Positions 26,269 to 34,487 of a stretch of 64,000 nt of DNA are shown in pieces. A model generated the notes under the pieces. The model was not told the origin of the DNA. It saw nothing but the letters and a program-made list of their open reading frames with translations, and searched no databases. Made by a program: the position numbers and the translations under genes. Origin of the DNA: Vagococcus fluvialis bH819 (GTDB taxonomy: Bacteria > Bacillota > Bacilli > Lactobacillales > Vagococcaceae); contig NZ_FWFD01000013.1 in assembly GCF_900163795.1 (NCBI RefSeq), positions 1 to 64,000 of the forward strand, in the 5' to 3' direction. How positions within the stretch are numbered: position 1 is the first letter of the stretch; the number at the start of each line of letters is the position of its first letter.

Positions 26269-26564
26269 ACAAAGGTGATGAAACAGACGTTTAGCTCCAA
26301 GCAACTGGAGGAACTGGTAACCAATCCACGCATTTGGGATTAATTACCAGTTTTGAAGTTGTCGAAGGAGTTGTCTTTTGAATCCCAATAAAACAAAGGT
26401 GATGAAACAGACGTTTAGCTCCAAGCAACTGGAGGAACTGGTAACCAATCCACGCATTTGGGATTGATTACCAGTTTTGAAGTTGTCGAAGGAGTTGTCT
26501 TTTGAATCCCGATAAAACAAAGGTGATGAAACAGACGCTTAGCTCCAAGCAACTGGAGGAACTG
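26267..26564 (+). repeat. Tandem array of the nested-hairpin repeat (2 full copies plus a 5' half)
   Basis: Units start at 26267, 26391 and 26515, an exact 124-bp period. The first overlaps the metQ-like stop codon. Each full unit can fold as nested stems: GAC/GTC, CTCC/GGAG, CAACT/AGTTG and AACTGGTAA/TTACCAGTT, closed by AATCC/GGATT. Copy 2 differs from copy 1 at two positions, one of which restores a C-G pair in the distal arm. The third copy stops after GGAGGAACTG. A standard terminator follows at 26612. Confidence 0.9.
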
Positions 26565-26611
26565 AAGAGCTGGGTTGATTATCCACTAACTATTAAAGAT
26601 TGATTACAAAA

Positions 26612-26653
26612 TAAGAAAGAGGCTGACATATTTTTGTGTCAGCTTCTTCTTTT
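26612..26653 (+). terminator. Terminator after the metQ-repeat array
   Basis: AAGAAAGAGGCTGACA and TGTCAGCTTCTTCTTTT pair around a short loop. Confidence 0.85.
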
Positions 26654-26803
26654 GGTTTTAAATGTGAAAAAGACATCAATAGATTAAAAATAATAAAAAT
26701 CATCCATTTTATAAAAAAACGAAAGTGAAAAATAAAACTTTTTAATAAAACCGATGTTTAATAAAAATAATTTAAAAAAACAATAAAAGAAAGCGTTTAG
26801 GTA

Positions 26804-26860
26804 TCACTATATGTAGTTGTCAATAGTTTTATTAAAAATAATTAACACTATATATAGTTG
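26804..26860. promoter_or_regulatory. Two NrdR-box-like sites at the nrdDG promoter
   Basis: TCACTATATGTAGTTG (26804-26819) and ACACTATATATAGTTG (26845-26860) resemble the NrdR consensus ACACWATATATWGTGT. They are 41 bp apart start to start, close to four helical turns. The second overlaps the -35 box TTGAAT (26858-26863), which is 17 bp from TATTAT (26881-26886). NrdR represses ribonucleotide reductase genes when dATP is high. Confidence 0.8.
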
Positions 26861-26920
26861 AATTATTAAAAAAACTAGGCTATTATATATTAGAAATCGA
26901 AATAAAGGGGATAGATATCA

Positions 26921-29104
26921 ATGATAGAAATCAACGAAAAAACACTCATATATAGTTCTGGTTTGAACAAAGTGAAAGTTGTGAAAAGAGATGGACGTAG
27001 TGTTGAGTTTAATGAAGCTAAAATCACAAATGCGTTGTTAAAAGCAGAGAAAAAGATAAATGGTACGATTGAAGTTCATTCTGAAGAACGTATTCAAGAG
27101 TTAGTTGGTTTAATTATTGAGGAAATTAGTCAACGATTCCATAATAATGTTAAAATTTATGAAATTCAAAATATTGTGGAACATATTTTACTAGACAACT
27201 GCGAGTATGATTTAGCAAAAGAATATATAAATTATCGAACAAGTCGTGACTTTGAAAGAACTCGTGCGACAGATATTAATTTTACAATTGGTAAATTATT
27301 AAATAAAGATAGTCAGTTGGTTAATGAAAATGCTAATAAAGATAGTGATGTCTTTAATACACAAAGAGATTTAACAGCAGGTATTGTTGGAAAATCAATT
27401 GGTCTAAAATTATTGCCTTCTCATGTGGCAAATGCCCATCAAAAGGGAGACATTCATTATCATGACTTAGATTATCATCCATATTCACCAATGACTAACT
27501 GTTGCCTGATTGATTTTAAAGGCATGTTAAATAATGGTTTCAAAATCGGAAATGCAGAAGTAGAAGCACCAAAATCAATTCAAACAGCAACTGCTCAAAT
27601 CTCTCAAATTATAGCTAATGTGGCTTCAAGCCAGTATGGTGGTTGTTCTGCTGACAGAATTGATGAATTTTTAGCGCCCTTTGCTGAGAAAAATTATGAT
27701 AAACATTTAGAAGATGCTAAAAATTGGATTGAAGATACTAGTCGTCATGATGAATACGCAAAATCCAAAACGCAAAAAGATATTTATGATGCGATGCAGA
27801 GTTTAGAGTATGAAATTAACACCCTGTTTACTTCCAACGGACAAACACCTTTTACATCTTTAGGATTTGGTTTAGGAACTAACTGGTTTGAACGTGAAAT
27901 TCAACGAGCTATTTTTTTAAATCGTATTAAAGGTTTAGGAGAAGAACACCGTACAGCCATTTTCCCTAAATTAATTTTCACAGTGAGAGAAGGCGTTAAC
28001 CGTCAACCATCAGATCCAAACTACGATATCAAAGAGCTTGCTTTAGAGTGTGCCACTAAGAGAATGTATCCAGATATTTTAAACTATGACAAGATTGTTG
28101 AATTAACAGGTAGTTTTAAAGTACCGATGGGTTGTCGCTCTTTCTTACAAGGATGGAAAGACGAAAATGGGAAAGAAGTTAATGCAGGACGTATGAATTT
28201 AGGTGTTGTGACGCTTAATTTACCAAGAATTGCTTTAGAAGCTGCTGGTGATAAAGTAAAATTCTGGTCACTTCTTGAGGAACGATTGAATATCCTTAAA
28301 GATGCGTTAGTCTTTAGGATTAATCGTTGTAAAGAAGCAACACCAGCCAATGCACCGATACTTTATATGCATGGCGCTTTTGGTGAAAAATTACAAAAAA
28401 CGGATTCTGTGGATGAATTGTTTAAGAATAAACGAGCAACTGTCTCAATGGGATATATAGGACTTTATGAAGTAGCTGCTAGTTTTTATGGCGGAGAATG
28501 GGAAACAAATGGCGAAGCAAAAGAATTTACTCTAGATATTCTCCGCGCACTTAAAGAACATACAGATGATTGGGGTAATGAATTAGGGTATCACTTTAGT
28601 GTCTATTCAACACCAAGCGAAAGTCTAACTGACCGTTTTTGTCGTTTAGATCGTGAAAAATTTGGTGAGATTGATAACATTACAGATAAAGACTATTATA
28701 CTAATAGTTTTCATTATGATGTCAGAAAAAATCCAACGCCTTTTGAAAAATTAGATTTTGAAAAAGATTATCCAGAGTATTGTTCTGGTGGTTTTATTCA
28801 TTACTGTGAGTACCCAGTTTTACAACAAAACAGAAAAGCGCTAGAAGCTGTTTGGGATTATTCATATGATAGAATTGGTTATTTAGGAACTAATACACCA
28901 ATTGATCACTGCTATGATTGTGATTTTGAGGGAGATTTTAATCCAACAGAACGTGGTTTTGAGTGTCCACAATGCGGCAATAAAGACCCAAAAACATGTG
29001 ATGTTGTCAAGAGAACATGTGGCTATCTAGGCAATCCACAAGCTCGTCCAATGGTACATGGACGTCATAAAGAGATATCGTCACGCGTTAAACATATGAA
29101 ATAA
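26921..29104 (+). CDS. nrdD: Anaerobic ribonucleoside-triphosphate reductase (class III)
   Basis: A 727-residue NrdD. It makes dNTPs without oxygen using a glycyl radical. An N-terminal ATP-cone (VKRDGRSVEFNEAKITNALL, residues ~20-110) gives dATP feedback. The C-terminus carries a zinc site (CYDCDF and CPQCGN) and the glycyl-radical loop RTCGYLGNP. Length is normal. NrdR sites precede it; nrdG follows after 57 bp. Confidence 0.96.
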   Translation: MIEINEKTLIYSSGLNKVKVVKRDGRSVEFNEAKITNALLKAEKKINGTIEVHSEERIQELVGLIIEEISQRFHNNVKIYEIQNIVEHILLDNCEYDLAKEYINYRTSRDFERTRATDINFTIGKLLNKDSQLVNENANKDSDVFNTQRDLTAGIVGKSIGLKLLPSHVANAHQKGDIHYHDLDYHPYSPMTNCCLIDFKGMLNNGFKIGNAEVEAPKSIQTATAQISQIIANVASSQYGGCSADRIDEFLAPFAEKNYDKHLEDAKNWIEDTSRHDEYAKSKTQKDIYDAMQSLEYEINTLFTSNGQTPFTSLGFGLGTNWFEREIQRAIFLNRIKGLGEEHRTAIFPKLIFTVREGVNRQPSDPNYDIKELALECATKRMYPDILNYDKIVELTGSFKVPMGCRSFLQGWKDENGKEVNAGRMNLGVVTLNLPRIALEAAGDKVKFWSLLEERLNILKDALVFRINRCKEATPANAPILYMHGAFGEKLQKTDSVDELFKNKRATVSMGYIGLYEVAASFYGGEWETNGEAKEFTLDILRALKEHTDDWGNELGYHFSVYSTPSESLTDRFCRLDREKFGEIDNITDKDYYTNSFHYDVRKNPTPFEKLDFEKDYPEYCSGGFIHYCEYPVLQQNRKALEAVWDYSYDRIGYLGTNTPIDHCYDCDFEGDFNPTERGFECPQCGNKDPKTCDVVKRTCGYLGNPQARPMVHGRHKEISSRVKHMK

Positions 29105-29161
29105 CGATTCAGAGAAAGAACGAGTGAAAGTTCTTTCTCTTTATTTTAGGGAGATGACAAG

Positions 29162-29743
29162 ATGAAAAATCCTAAACCAAAAGAATGGACTGCAGATAAA
29201 TGGAGTAAAGGCTATATTGCTGATTACAAGCCCTTCATGTTTGTAGATGGCGAGGGTGTTAGATGTAGTATTTATGTGAGTGGTTGCCTATTTGCTTGCG
29301 AAGGCTGTTTTAATAAAGCTATCCAAAATTTTAAATACGGTAAACCATATACACCAGAATTAGAAGATCAAATAATGTCAGATTTAAGCCAAGATTACGT
29401 TCAAGGATTAACGCTTTTAGGCGGGGAACCTTTTTTAAATACACAGGTTTGTTTACAATTAGTCAATCGTTTTAGAGAACAGTTTGGTAATTCAAAGGAT
29501 ATTTGGTCTTGGTCAGGCTATACTTTTGAAGAATTATTATTAGATACAGAGGATAAGTTAGAATTGCTTTCTAAAATCGATGTGTTGGTCGATGGAAGAT
29601 TTGAATTAACGCGTCGAGACTTAACCCTTCAATTTCGAGGAAGTAGTAATCAGCGTATTATTGATGTGAAACAATCTTTAGCCAAAAAAGAAGTCGTTAT
29701 TTGGCAAAAATGTTTGGATGCCGAACGTTACTACGGGAAATAA
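29162..29743 (+). CDS. nrdG: Anaerobic ribonucleotide reductase activating protein (radical SAM)
   Basis: A 193-residue radical SAM activase that installs the glycyl radical on NrdD. The [4Fe-4S] motif C-x3-C-x2-C is in SGCLFACEGCFNKA (~residues 40-53), and LLGGEPFLN is the GGE-type SAM-binding motif. Normal partner of nrdD. Ends at a very strong terminator. Confidence 0.96.
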   Translation: MKNPKPKEWTADKWSKGYIADYKPFMFVDGEGVRCSIYVSGCLFACEGCFNKAIQNFKYGKPYTPELEDQIMSDLSQDYVQGLTLLGGEPFLNTQVCLQLVNRFREQFGNSKDIWSWSGYTFEELLLDTEDKLELLSKIDVLVDGRFELTRRDLTLQFRGSSNQRIIDVKQSLAKKEVVIWQKCLDAERYYGK

Positions 29744-29780
29744 TGGTGAGACTGATAAGATGTCGGGGCTTGATTCCTAC

Positions 29781-29832
29781 AAAAAAACGATCCACCACAA
29801 AATTGTTGGGTTTTGTGGTGGATCGTTTTTTT
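29781..29832 (+). terminator. Terminator of nrdDG
   Basis: AAACGATCCACCACAAAA and TTTTGTGGTGGATCGTTT form an uninterrupted stem followed by T residues. Confidence 0.95.
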
Positions 29833-29851
29833 GCATAGGTTTAACTTGAAA

Positions 29852-30625
29852 CTAGTTTTGTCTTTTAGCAGAAAAATAACTTTTTGAAGATAAAAAAAGG
29901 ACAATTAAAATGATAAGAGTGATTAAACTGATGGTTGTTCGTTTGCTTCGATGTTCCCCAATGACATCCAAAGATTGTTGATTATGCTTTGTTTTATTAT
30001 AGGAAACAGCCGTATGTTTTAATGTTTTTTGGCTAATGTCGCCACTTTTTAAAGTCAAAATATATTCATCACTATAATCTCCATCATCATTAAATGAAAT
30101 CAATTTAATAGATGTAGGCATTTCATGGGGATTATATTTTCCTTTAAAAAAGCCATTGTTATCTGTTGGACAAGTGTAAATTTTACCATCAGAAAGCATA
30201 TAAACATCAGTAGAACGATTAGATGTTTTAAATGATAGCTGATTATTTCTAGTATTATAAGAAATATCGTCAATAGAAATAGTTGGTTTTTCCTTTTCAA
30301 TCAAATAAGGTAACTTCTCTTGATAGGAATCTCCCGAAGTTGTAGTGAAATCTAACTCAGTTTTTAATATACCACTTGTCATTGTGTTAGCTCGATGGTT
30401 TTTAGAAAACGAAATATCCTTAATTTTAATTTGATATTCCTCTTCAATTGCCGGTATAAAATCAGCAGGCTCTAAATTTTTGCCTCCTTTAGTTAAGGCA
30501 TAAACGACTTCTGTTGTCTTTGACTCTGGTAATTTTTTCTGTTTAGTCGTTTCAGCATGAAAAGCAGTGGGAATTGTGAGTAAAATAAAAAAACTAAATA
30601 AAATAATAGCGTTAATTTTTTTCAT
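29852..30625 (-). CDS. Membrane-anchored extracellular protein of unknown function
   Basis: A 257-residue protein with an N-terminal signal peptide (INAIILFSFFILLTIPTAFHAE), two beta-rich stretches (~35-115 and ~115-200) that look Ig-like, and one C-terminal membrane segment (ISLITLIILIVLFLS) before a short basic tail. It is probably a type I surface protein. I do not recognise the family. ATG 30625 follows AGGAGGAGA; the extension to 30676 lacks an RBS. Single gene. Confidence 0.7.
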   Translation of the reverse strand: MKKINAIILFSFFILLTIPTAFHAETTKQKKLPESKTTEVVYALTKGGKNLEPADFIPAIEEEYQIKIKDISFSKNHRANTMTSGILKTELDFTTTSGDSYQEKLPYLIEKEKPTISIDDISYNTRNNQLSFKTSNRSTDVYMLSDGKIYTCPTDNNGFFKGKYNPHEMPTSIKLISFNDDGDYSDEYILTLKSGDISQKTLKHTAVSYNKTKHNQQSLDVIGEHRSKRTTISLITLIILIVLFLSSKSYFSAKRQN

Positions 30626-30749
30626 TGTCTCTCCTCCTAATACAATTATTGTACAACTACCAAATACGGAGTTCAAGTGATATTAAAAACTCTGTCCTAA
30701 CTCTTATAATATGATAAAATAAACTGAATTTACTTTGAAAGGACATTAA

Positions 30750-31079
30750 ATGATGAAAGGTTATATATTTTTATTGGTTGCCATTTTAGGGGAGGTTGTA
30801 GGAACAAATCTCTTAAAAGCGACTGATGGTTTTACTAAATTAGCACCAACTTTGTACACTATTGTAGCCTATGTTATTTCGTTTTATTTTTTATCACTAT
30901 CATTTAAAACAATTCCAATTGCTGTCGCATATGCAATATGGGGAGCAATTGGAATTATTTTAATAACGCTATTTTCAGTACTAATATGGAAAGAGCCACT
31001 TAATCTAATGACAGTAGTAGGGCTTATATTAATTATTTTAGGAACAATTATTGTTAATGTTTATGGCACAGGACATTAA
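30750..31079 (+). CDS. Small multidrug resistance (SMR) family transporter
   Basis: A 109-residue protein with four membrane segments and the essential membrane Glu in ILGEVVGTNLLK (residue ~15). The pattern AYAIWGAIGIILI near residue 60 is typical of EmrE/QacC-type SMRs. Such dimers export quaternary ammonium compounds or guanidinium with proton antiport; the exact substrate cannot be told. It stands alone, convergent with the sensor kinase gene. Confidence 0.9.
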   Translation: MMKGYIFLLVAILGEVVGTNLLKATDGFTKLAPTLYTIVAYVISFYFLSLSFKTIPIAVAYAIWGAIGIILITLFSVLIWKEPLNLMTVVGLILIILGTIIVNVYGTGH

Positions 31080-31126
31080 TAATAGATGGGTTATTTTTGA
31101 AGAATTAAGAGAGGGAAGAGTTTGTT

Positions 31127-32167
31127 TTAAAGCATAAATTTTTCATCTTTATCTGCATAGTAATTAAGATGAGGAAATAATATTCGAAAAGAAGTTCCCT
31201 TATCTACACAGGATTCAACATAGAGATGATGGCCTAATTTTTCGGCTAAACTTTTTGCTAAGTAAAGTCCTAAACCTGTTGATTTAGTTTCTTCATTTCG
31301 ACCATTTTTTCCCGTAAATCCTTTATCAAAAATTCGCTGTAAATCTTCAGTAGGGATGCCAATACCATCATCTGAAATAGTTAACCAAACGCCACGGTCG
31401 TTTTTAGAAAAGGTAAGAGCGATTTTACCACCATTCGGAGTATATTTAATAGCATTACTAATGATTTGATTTAAAATAAATTGAAGCCATTTCTCATCTG
31501 TCAGAACAAAATACTCTTCACCTTCAAGTACTAAACTTAGATTATTCACAATAAAATAATCTGCAGACTGTTTTATTGTAGACTGAACCAGTTTTTTTAA
31601 GGAATAAGAGTTGATTAAATAATCTTTTGAAAAAGAGTCTAGTCTAGAATAGTAGAGAACCTGCTCAACATAATCATCCATTCTTTTTAAATTACTTCTT
31701 AATTGATTAAATCTTTTTTCTGAGATGTCATCTTCTATTGATTCAGTAATCAAATTTAGAGATGCTAGAGGGATTTTAATTTCATGAACCCAACTATCAA
31801 TATAATCTTTTTGTTCTTCTGTTTGTTGTTTAACTTCATTTAATAATAAAAAATGTTCTCTGTGCATCTCGTTAAAATACTCTTGGTAAATAAGTTCTTC
31901 TTTCGTAGAAGCGCCTACTAGCTCTGGAGTATCTATAGCATATTCAGAATTTATTTCTAATTGTTGCCACCAATTCTTTTTTTTATTATAGTCAAAACTT
32001 AAATAGAAAATTAATAAGACAAGTCCAATCAAAAAAATATAAATTAAAGAAGGCAAATTAAATTGAACTTCCGGTGTTAACCATAAAATGAAACCTGTTA
32101 AGGCAATGAAGCTAAACCAAAGTAATATTAAGCGAATCTGATCTTGTAAATAATTAATAAATATCAT
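31127..32167 (-). CDS. Bce-type intramembrane-sensing histidine kinase
   Basis: A 346-residue kinase with two closely spaced membrane helices in the first ~60 residues and almost no extracellular loop, as in BceS/GraS-type kinases that sense through an ABC transporter. H-box DSWVHEIKIPLASLN (~residue 125), N-box NQIISNAIKYTP, G1 DDGIGIP and G2 GLGLYLAKSL are present. It is second in a two-gene operon after the response regulator, with 5 bp between. The partner transporter is probably the ABC pair at 33.7-36.5 kb. Confidence 0.92.
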   Translation of the reverse strand: MIFINYLQDQIRLILLWFSFIALTGFILWLTPEVQFNLPSLIYIFLIGLVLLIFYLSFDYNKKKNWWQQLEINSEYAIDTPELVGASTKEELIYQEYFNEMHREHFLLLNEVKQQTEEQKDYIDSWVHEIKIPLASLNLITESIEDDISEKRFNQLRSNLKRMDDYVEQVLYYSRLDSFSKDYLINSYSLKKLVQSTIKQSADYFIVNNLSLVLEGEEYFVLTDEKWLQFILNQIISNAIKYTPNGGKIALTFSKNDRGVWLTISDDGIGIPTEDLQRIFDKGFTGKNGRNEETKSTGLGLYLAKSLAEKLGHHLYVESCVDKGTSFRILFPHLNYYADKDEKFML

Positions 32168-32172
32168 ATTTT

Positions 32173-32847
32173 TTAGGGGATCATATAGCCTTGTCCAACT
32201 TTTGTTTCGATAAAGTTAGAAATCCCAGCTCCTTCAATTTTTTTTCGTAGCCGATTAATATTTACCGTTAATGTATTATCATCAACAAAACGCTCATCAT
32301 CCCAAAGAGCACGCAGCAATTTTTCTCGGCTAACTATTTTCCCGTTATTTTTCATTAATATTAATAGTAATTGAAATTCATTTTTACTTAGTTCAACACT
32401 TTCATCTTGAATAATCATCGTACTATTTTCCATATTTAACTTTAATTGATTGTGTTCTAAATAATTACCTTCTGCTTTTGAATAGTCATAGGTCCTTCTA
32501 AGAAGAGCGTTAACTTTGGCAATCAGAATATCCATTGAGAAAGGCTTGTTTACATAATCATCTCCTCCCATATTCATAGACATAATAGAATCGACATTAG
32601 TATTTCTGCTTGAAATAAAAATAATTGGAATTTTAGAGATTTCTCTAATTTTTTGACACCAGTAATAGCCATCATAGACAGGTAAATTGATGTCTAACAA
32701 AACAAGGTGAGGTTCTTCCTGCTTGAAAATATCAAAAACAAGATTAAAATTTGTAACTTCAATTGTTTCAAATCCCCATTTCTCTAGAGACTCAGAGACG
32801 AGTTCTCTAACTGTTTCGTCATCTTCAACGATCATTATTTTCATCAT
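32173..32847 (-). CDS. Bce-type OmpR-family response regulator
   Basis: A 224-residue regulator. The receiver domain has acidic EDD at residues ~8-10, phospho-acceptor Asp in LLDINLP (~53) and Lys in NKPF. The C-terminal winged helix ends DNTLTVNINRLRKKIE. Either of two consecutive ATG codons may be the start. It likely drives the divergent lipoprotein and ABC genes in response to cell-wall-active peptides, as BceR does. Confidence 0.92.
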   Translation of the reverse strand: MMKIMIVEDDETVRELVSESLEKWGFETIEVTNFNLVFDIFKQEEPHLVLLDINLPVYDGYYWCQKIREISKIPIIFISSRNTNVDSIMSMNMGGDDYVNKPFSMDILIAKVNALLRRTYDYSKAEGNYLEHNQLKLNMENSTMIIQDESVELSKNEFQLLLILMKNNGKIVSREKLLRALWDDERFVDDNTLTVNINRLRKKIEGAGISNFIETKVGQGYMIP

Positions 32848-33049
32848 TTTGAGTATTCCTCCTTCAAGTATTACTTATAATTATACCTAAAAATAAAGAA
32901 TGATGCTTGAAACTTATCAGAAAAATAAGATAAGAATCTGTTTAAGACATTACTCAAACGCATTAAGAATTTTTTCGTTAAAAATAGACATTAAACGTAA
33001 TGAGTGTTGTATAATATAAATAAGGAATAAAATGAGAGGCGACGATAAT

Positions 33050-33556
33050 ATGAAGAAACTTTTATTTATTATTTTCATTAGTGTGTTTTTATTATTAGGA
33101 ACAAGTTGCAGATCTCAAAAAGAATATGATGAATACAATAATACGACAAGAGCCTTAAATTTAATGAATAATTACAACTATGAAACATTAAATAGTCGCT
33201 CATTTACGCTCAATAAGTTATCAGCAGATATGGAGTTTTCAGGAATTGATACTTTATGGGAATTAGATTGTTTAACTGATGATATGATTAAAATGAATTA
33301 TCACTCTAAAAATGATTCAGGTGAGTTTAAAGTTCTATTGGTAACTGCTGATGAAAAAGTGAGAACTATCTTTGAAAATTCTGATGAGGGTATTTTTAAA
33401 TATAAAATACCTAAAGGGAAGAATTACATCCGAATTGTAGGTAACTTGAGTAATGTTGCTTTTTTTTTAGACTATGAAGTAGGACAAGAGACAAAAATTT
33501 TGATGAATGATGTCATAGAAGATCATCCTGGTTCATTGATGAAAAAATTTTTTTAA
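33050..33556 (+). CDS. Small lipoprotein next to a Bce-type module
   Basis: A 168-residue protein with a lipobox (LLLGTSC, Cys ~20) after a hydrophobic signal peptide. The rest is a beta-rich domain with no motif I recognise. It lies between the divergent two-component system and the ABC transporter genes, and has its own promoter and terminator. ATG 33050 is chosen because the signal peptide begins there (MKKLLFIIF); the frame start at 33032 adds a charged leader. It may assist peptide sensing or removal, but that is only inferred from position. Confidence 0.75.
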   Translation: MKKLLFIIFISVFLLLGTSCRSQKEYDEYNNTTRALNLMNNYNYETLNSRSFTLNKLSADMEFSGIDTLWELDCLTDDMIKMNYHSKNDSGEFKVLLVTADEKVRTIFENSDEGIFKYKIPKGKNYIRIVGNLSNVAFFLDYEVGQETKILMNDVIEDHPGSLMKKFF

Positions 33557-33565
33557 ATGATAACA

Positions 33566-33621
33566 AAAATATAAGATGACAGCAGAGCTTAATTTAGTTA
33601 TGTTGGCATCTTATATTTTTT
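33566..33621 (+). terminator. Terminator after the Bce-linked lipoprotein gene
   Basis: AAATATAAGATG and CATCTTATATTT form the stem with a ~25-nt loop, followed by T residues. Confidence 0.75.
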
Positions 33622-33719
33622 ATATGACAAATATGTAAGTTAGATTTAAGAGTTTTAGATGTTAGTGATAGTGATTTATTGGTAAGATAGTTTTATAAAT
33701 AAGACGGGGGATTAAGGAT

Positions 33720-34487
33720 ATGGAGAGAATAGTGGAAGTTGATTATCTATCAAAAATTTACGGGAAAAAGAGTAATCCAATAAAAGTTCTAGAAAATATA
33801 TCCTTAAATGTAGATAAAGGTGAATTTGTTGGAATTATGGGACCCAGTGGTGCTGGGAAAACAACTCTTTTAAATATGGTATCAACAATTGATCGACCAA
33901 CTGTTGGAAGTATAAAAATTGGTGGACAAGATATTACTCGGATGAAGGAAAGACAGTTAAGTGATTTTAGAAGAAAAGAATTAGGGTTTATCTTTCAAGA
34001 TTTTAATTTAATGAATTCATTAACAGTTAAAGATAATATCTTATTACCTCTTGCATTAGACCGTGTTCCAGTTAAAGAAATGGAAGATAGATTGAGTCAT
34101 GTCGTTACTATTTTAGGAATTAAAGAACAATTGAATGCGTATCCTTCAGATATATCAATTGGACAGAAGCAAAGAGTGGCTGCAGCAAGAGCTATTATAA
34201 CCAACCCTAAATTAATTTTAGCAGATGAGCCTACAGGATCTTTGGATTCTAAATCAGCTACAGAATTACTGCATTACTTATCAGAATTAAATAAAAAAGA
34301 AAAAGCAACTATCATTATGGTGACGCATGATGCCTTTACCGCAAGTTATTGTCATAGAATTTTATTCATTAAAGATGGCGCAATTTTTTCTGAAATAGTA
34401 AGACAAGGAAATCGAAAGGATTTTTTTCAAAAAGTAATTGATATGCAAGCAGCTATTGGGGGCGGAGTAAGTCATGATGTTATCTAA
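33720..34487 (+). CDS. BceA-type ABC transporter ATPase
   Basis: A 255-residue ATPase with Walker A GPSGAGKTTLLN, Walker B LILADEPTGSLD and switch His in MVTHD. The signature is unusual: ISIGQKQR in place of LSGGQ(Q)QR. Pairs with the BceB-type permease that overlaps its 3' end by 14 bp. Together with the two-component system it forms a peptide-antibiotic (bacitracin/bacteriocin-like) detoxification module; target not determinable. Confidence 0.92.
   Translation: MERIVEVDYLSKIYGKKSNPIKVLENISLNVDKGEFVGIMGPSGAGKTTLLNMVSTIDRPTVGSIKIGGQDITRMKERQLSDFRRKELGFIFQDFNLMNSLTVKDNILLPLALDRVPVKEMEDRLSHVVTILGIKEQLNAYPSDISIGQKQRVAAARAIITNPKLILADEPTGSLDSKSATELLHYLSELNKKEKATIIMVTHDAFTASYCHRILFIKDGAIFSEIVRQGNRKDFFQKVIDMQAAIGGGVSHDVI

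Noticed and set aside
26267-26564. Tandem repeats as a CRISPR array
   Set aside because: Units are 124 bp with no unique spacers, and no cas genes are present. The repeats fold as a nested hairpin.
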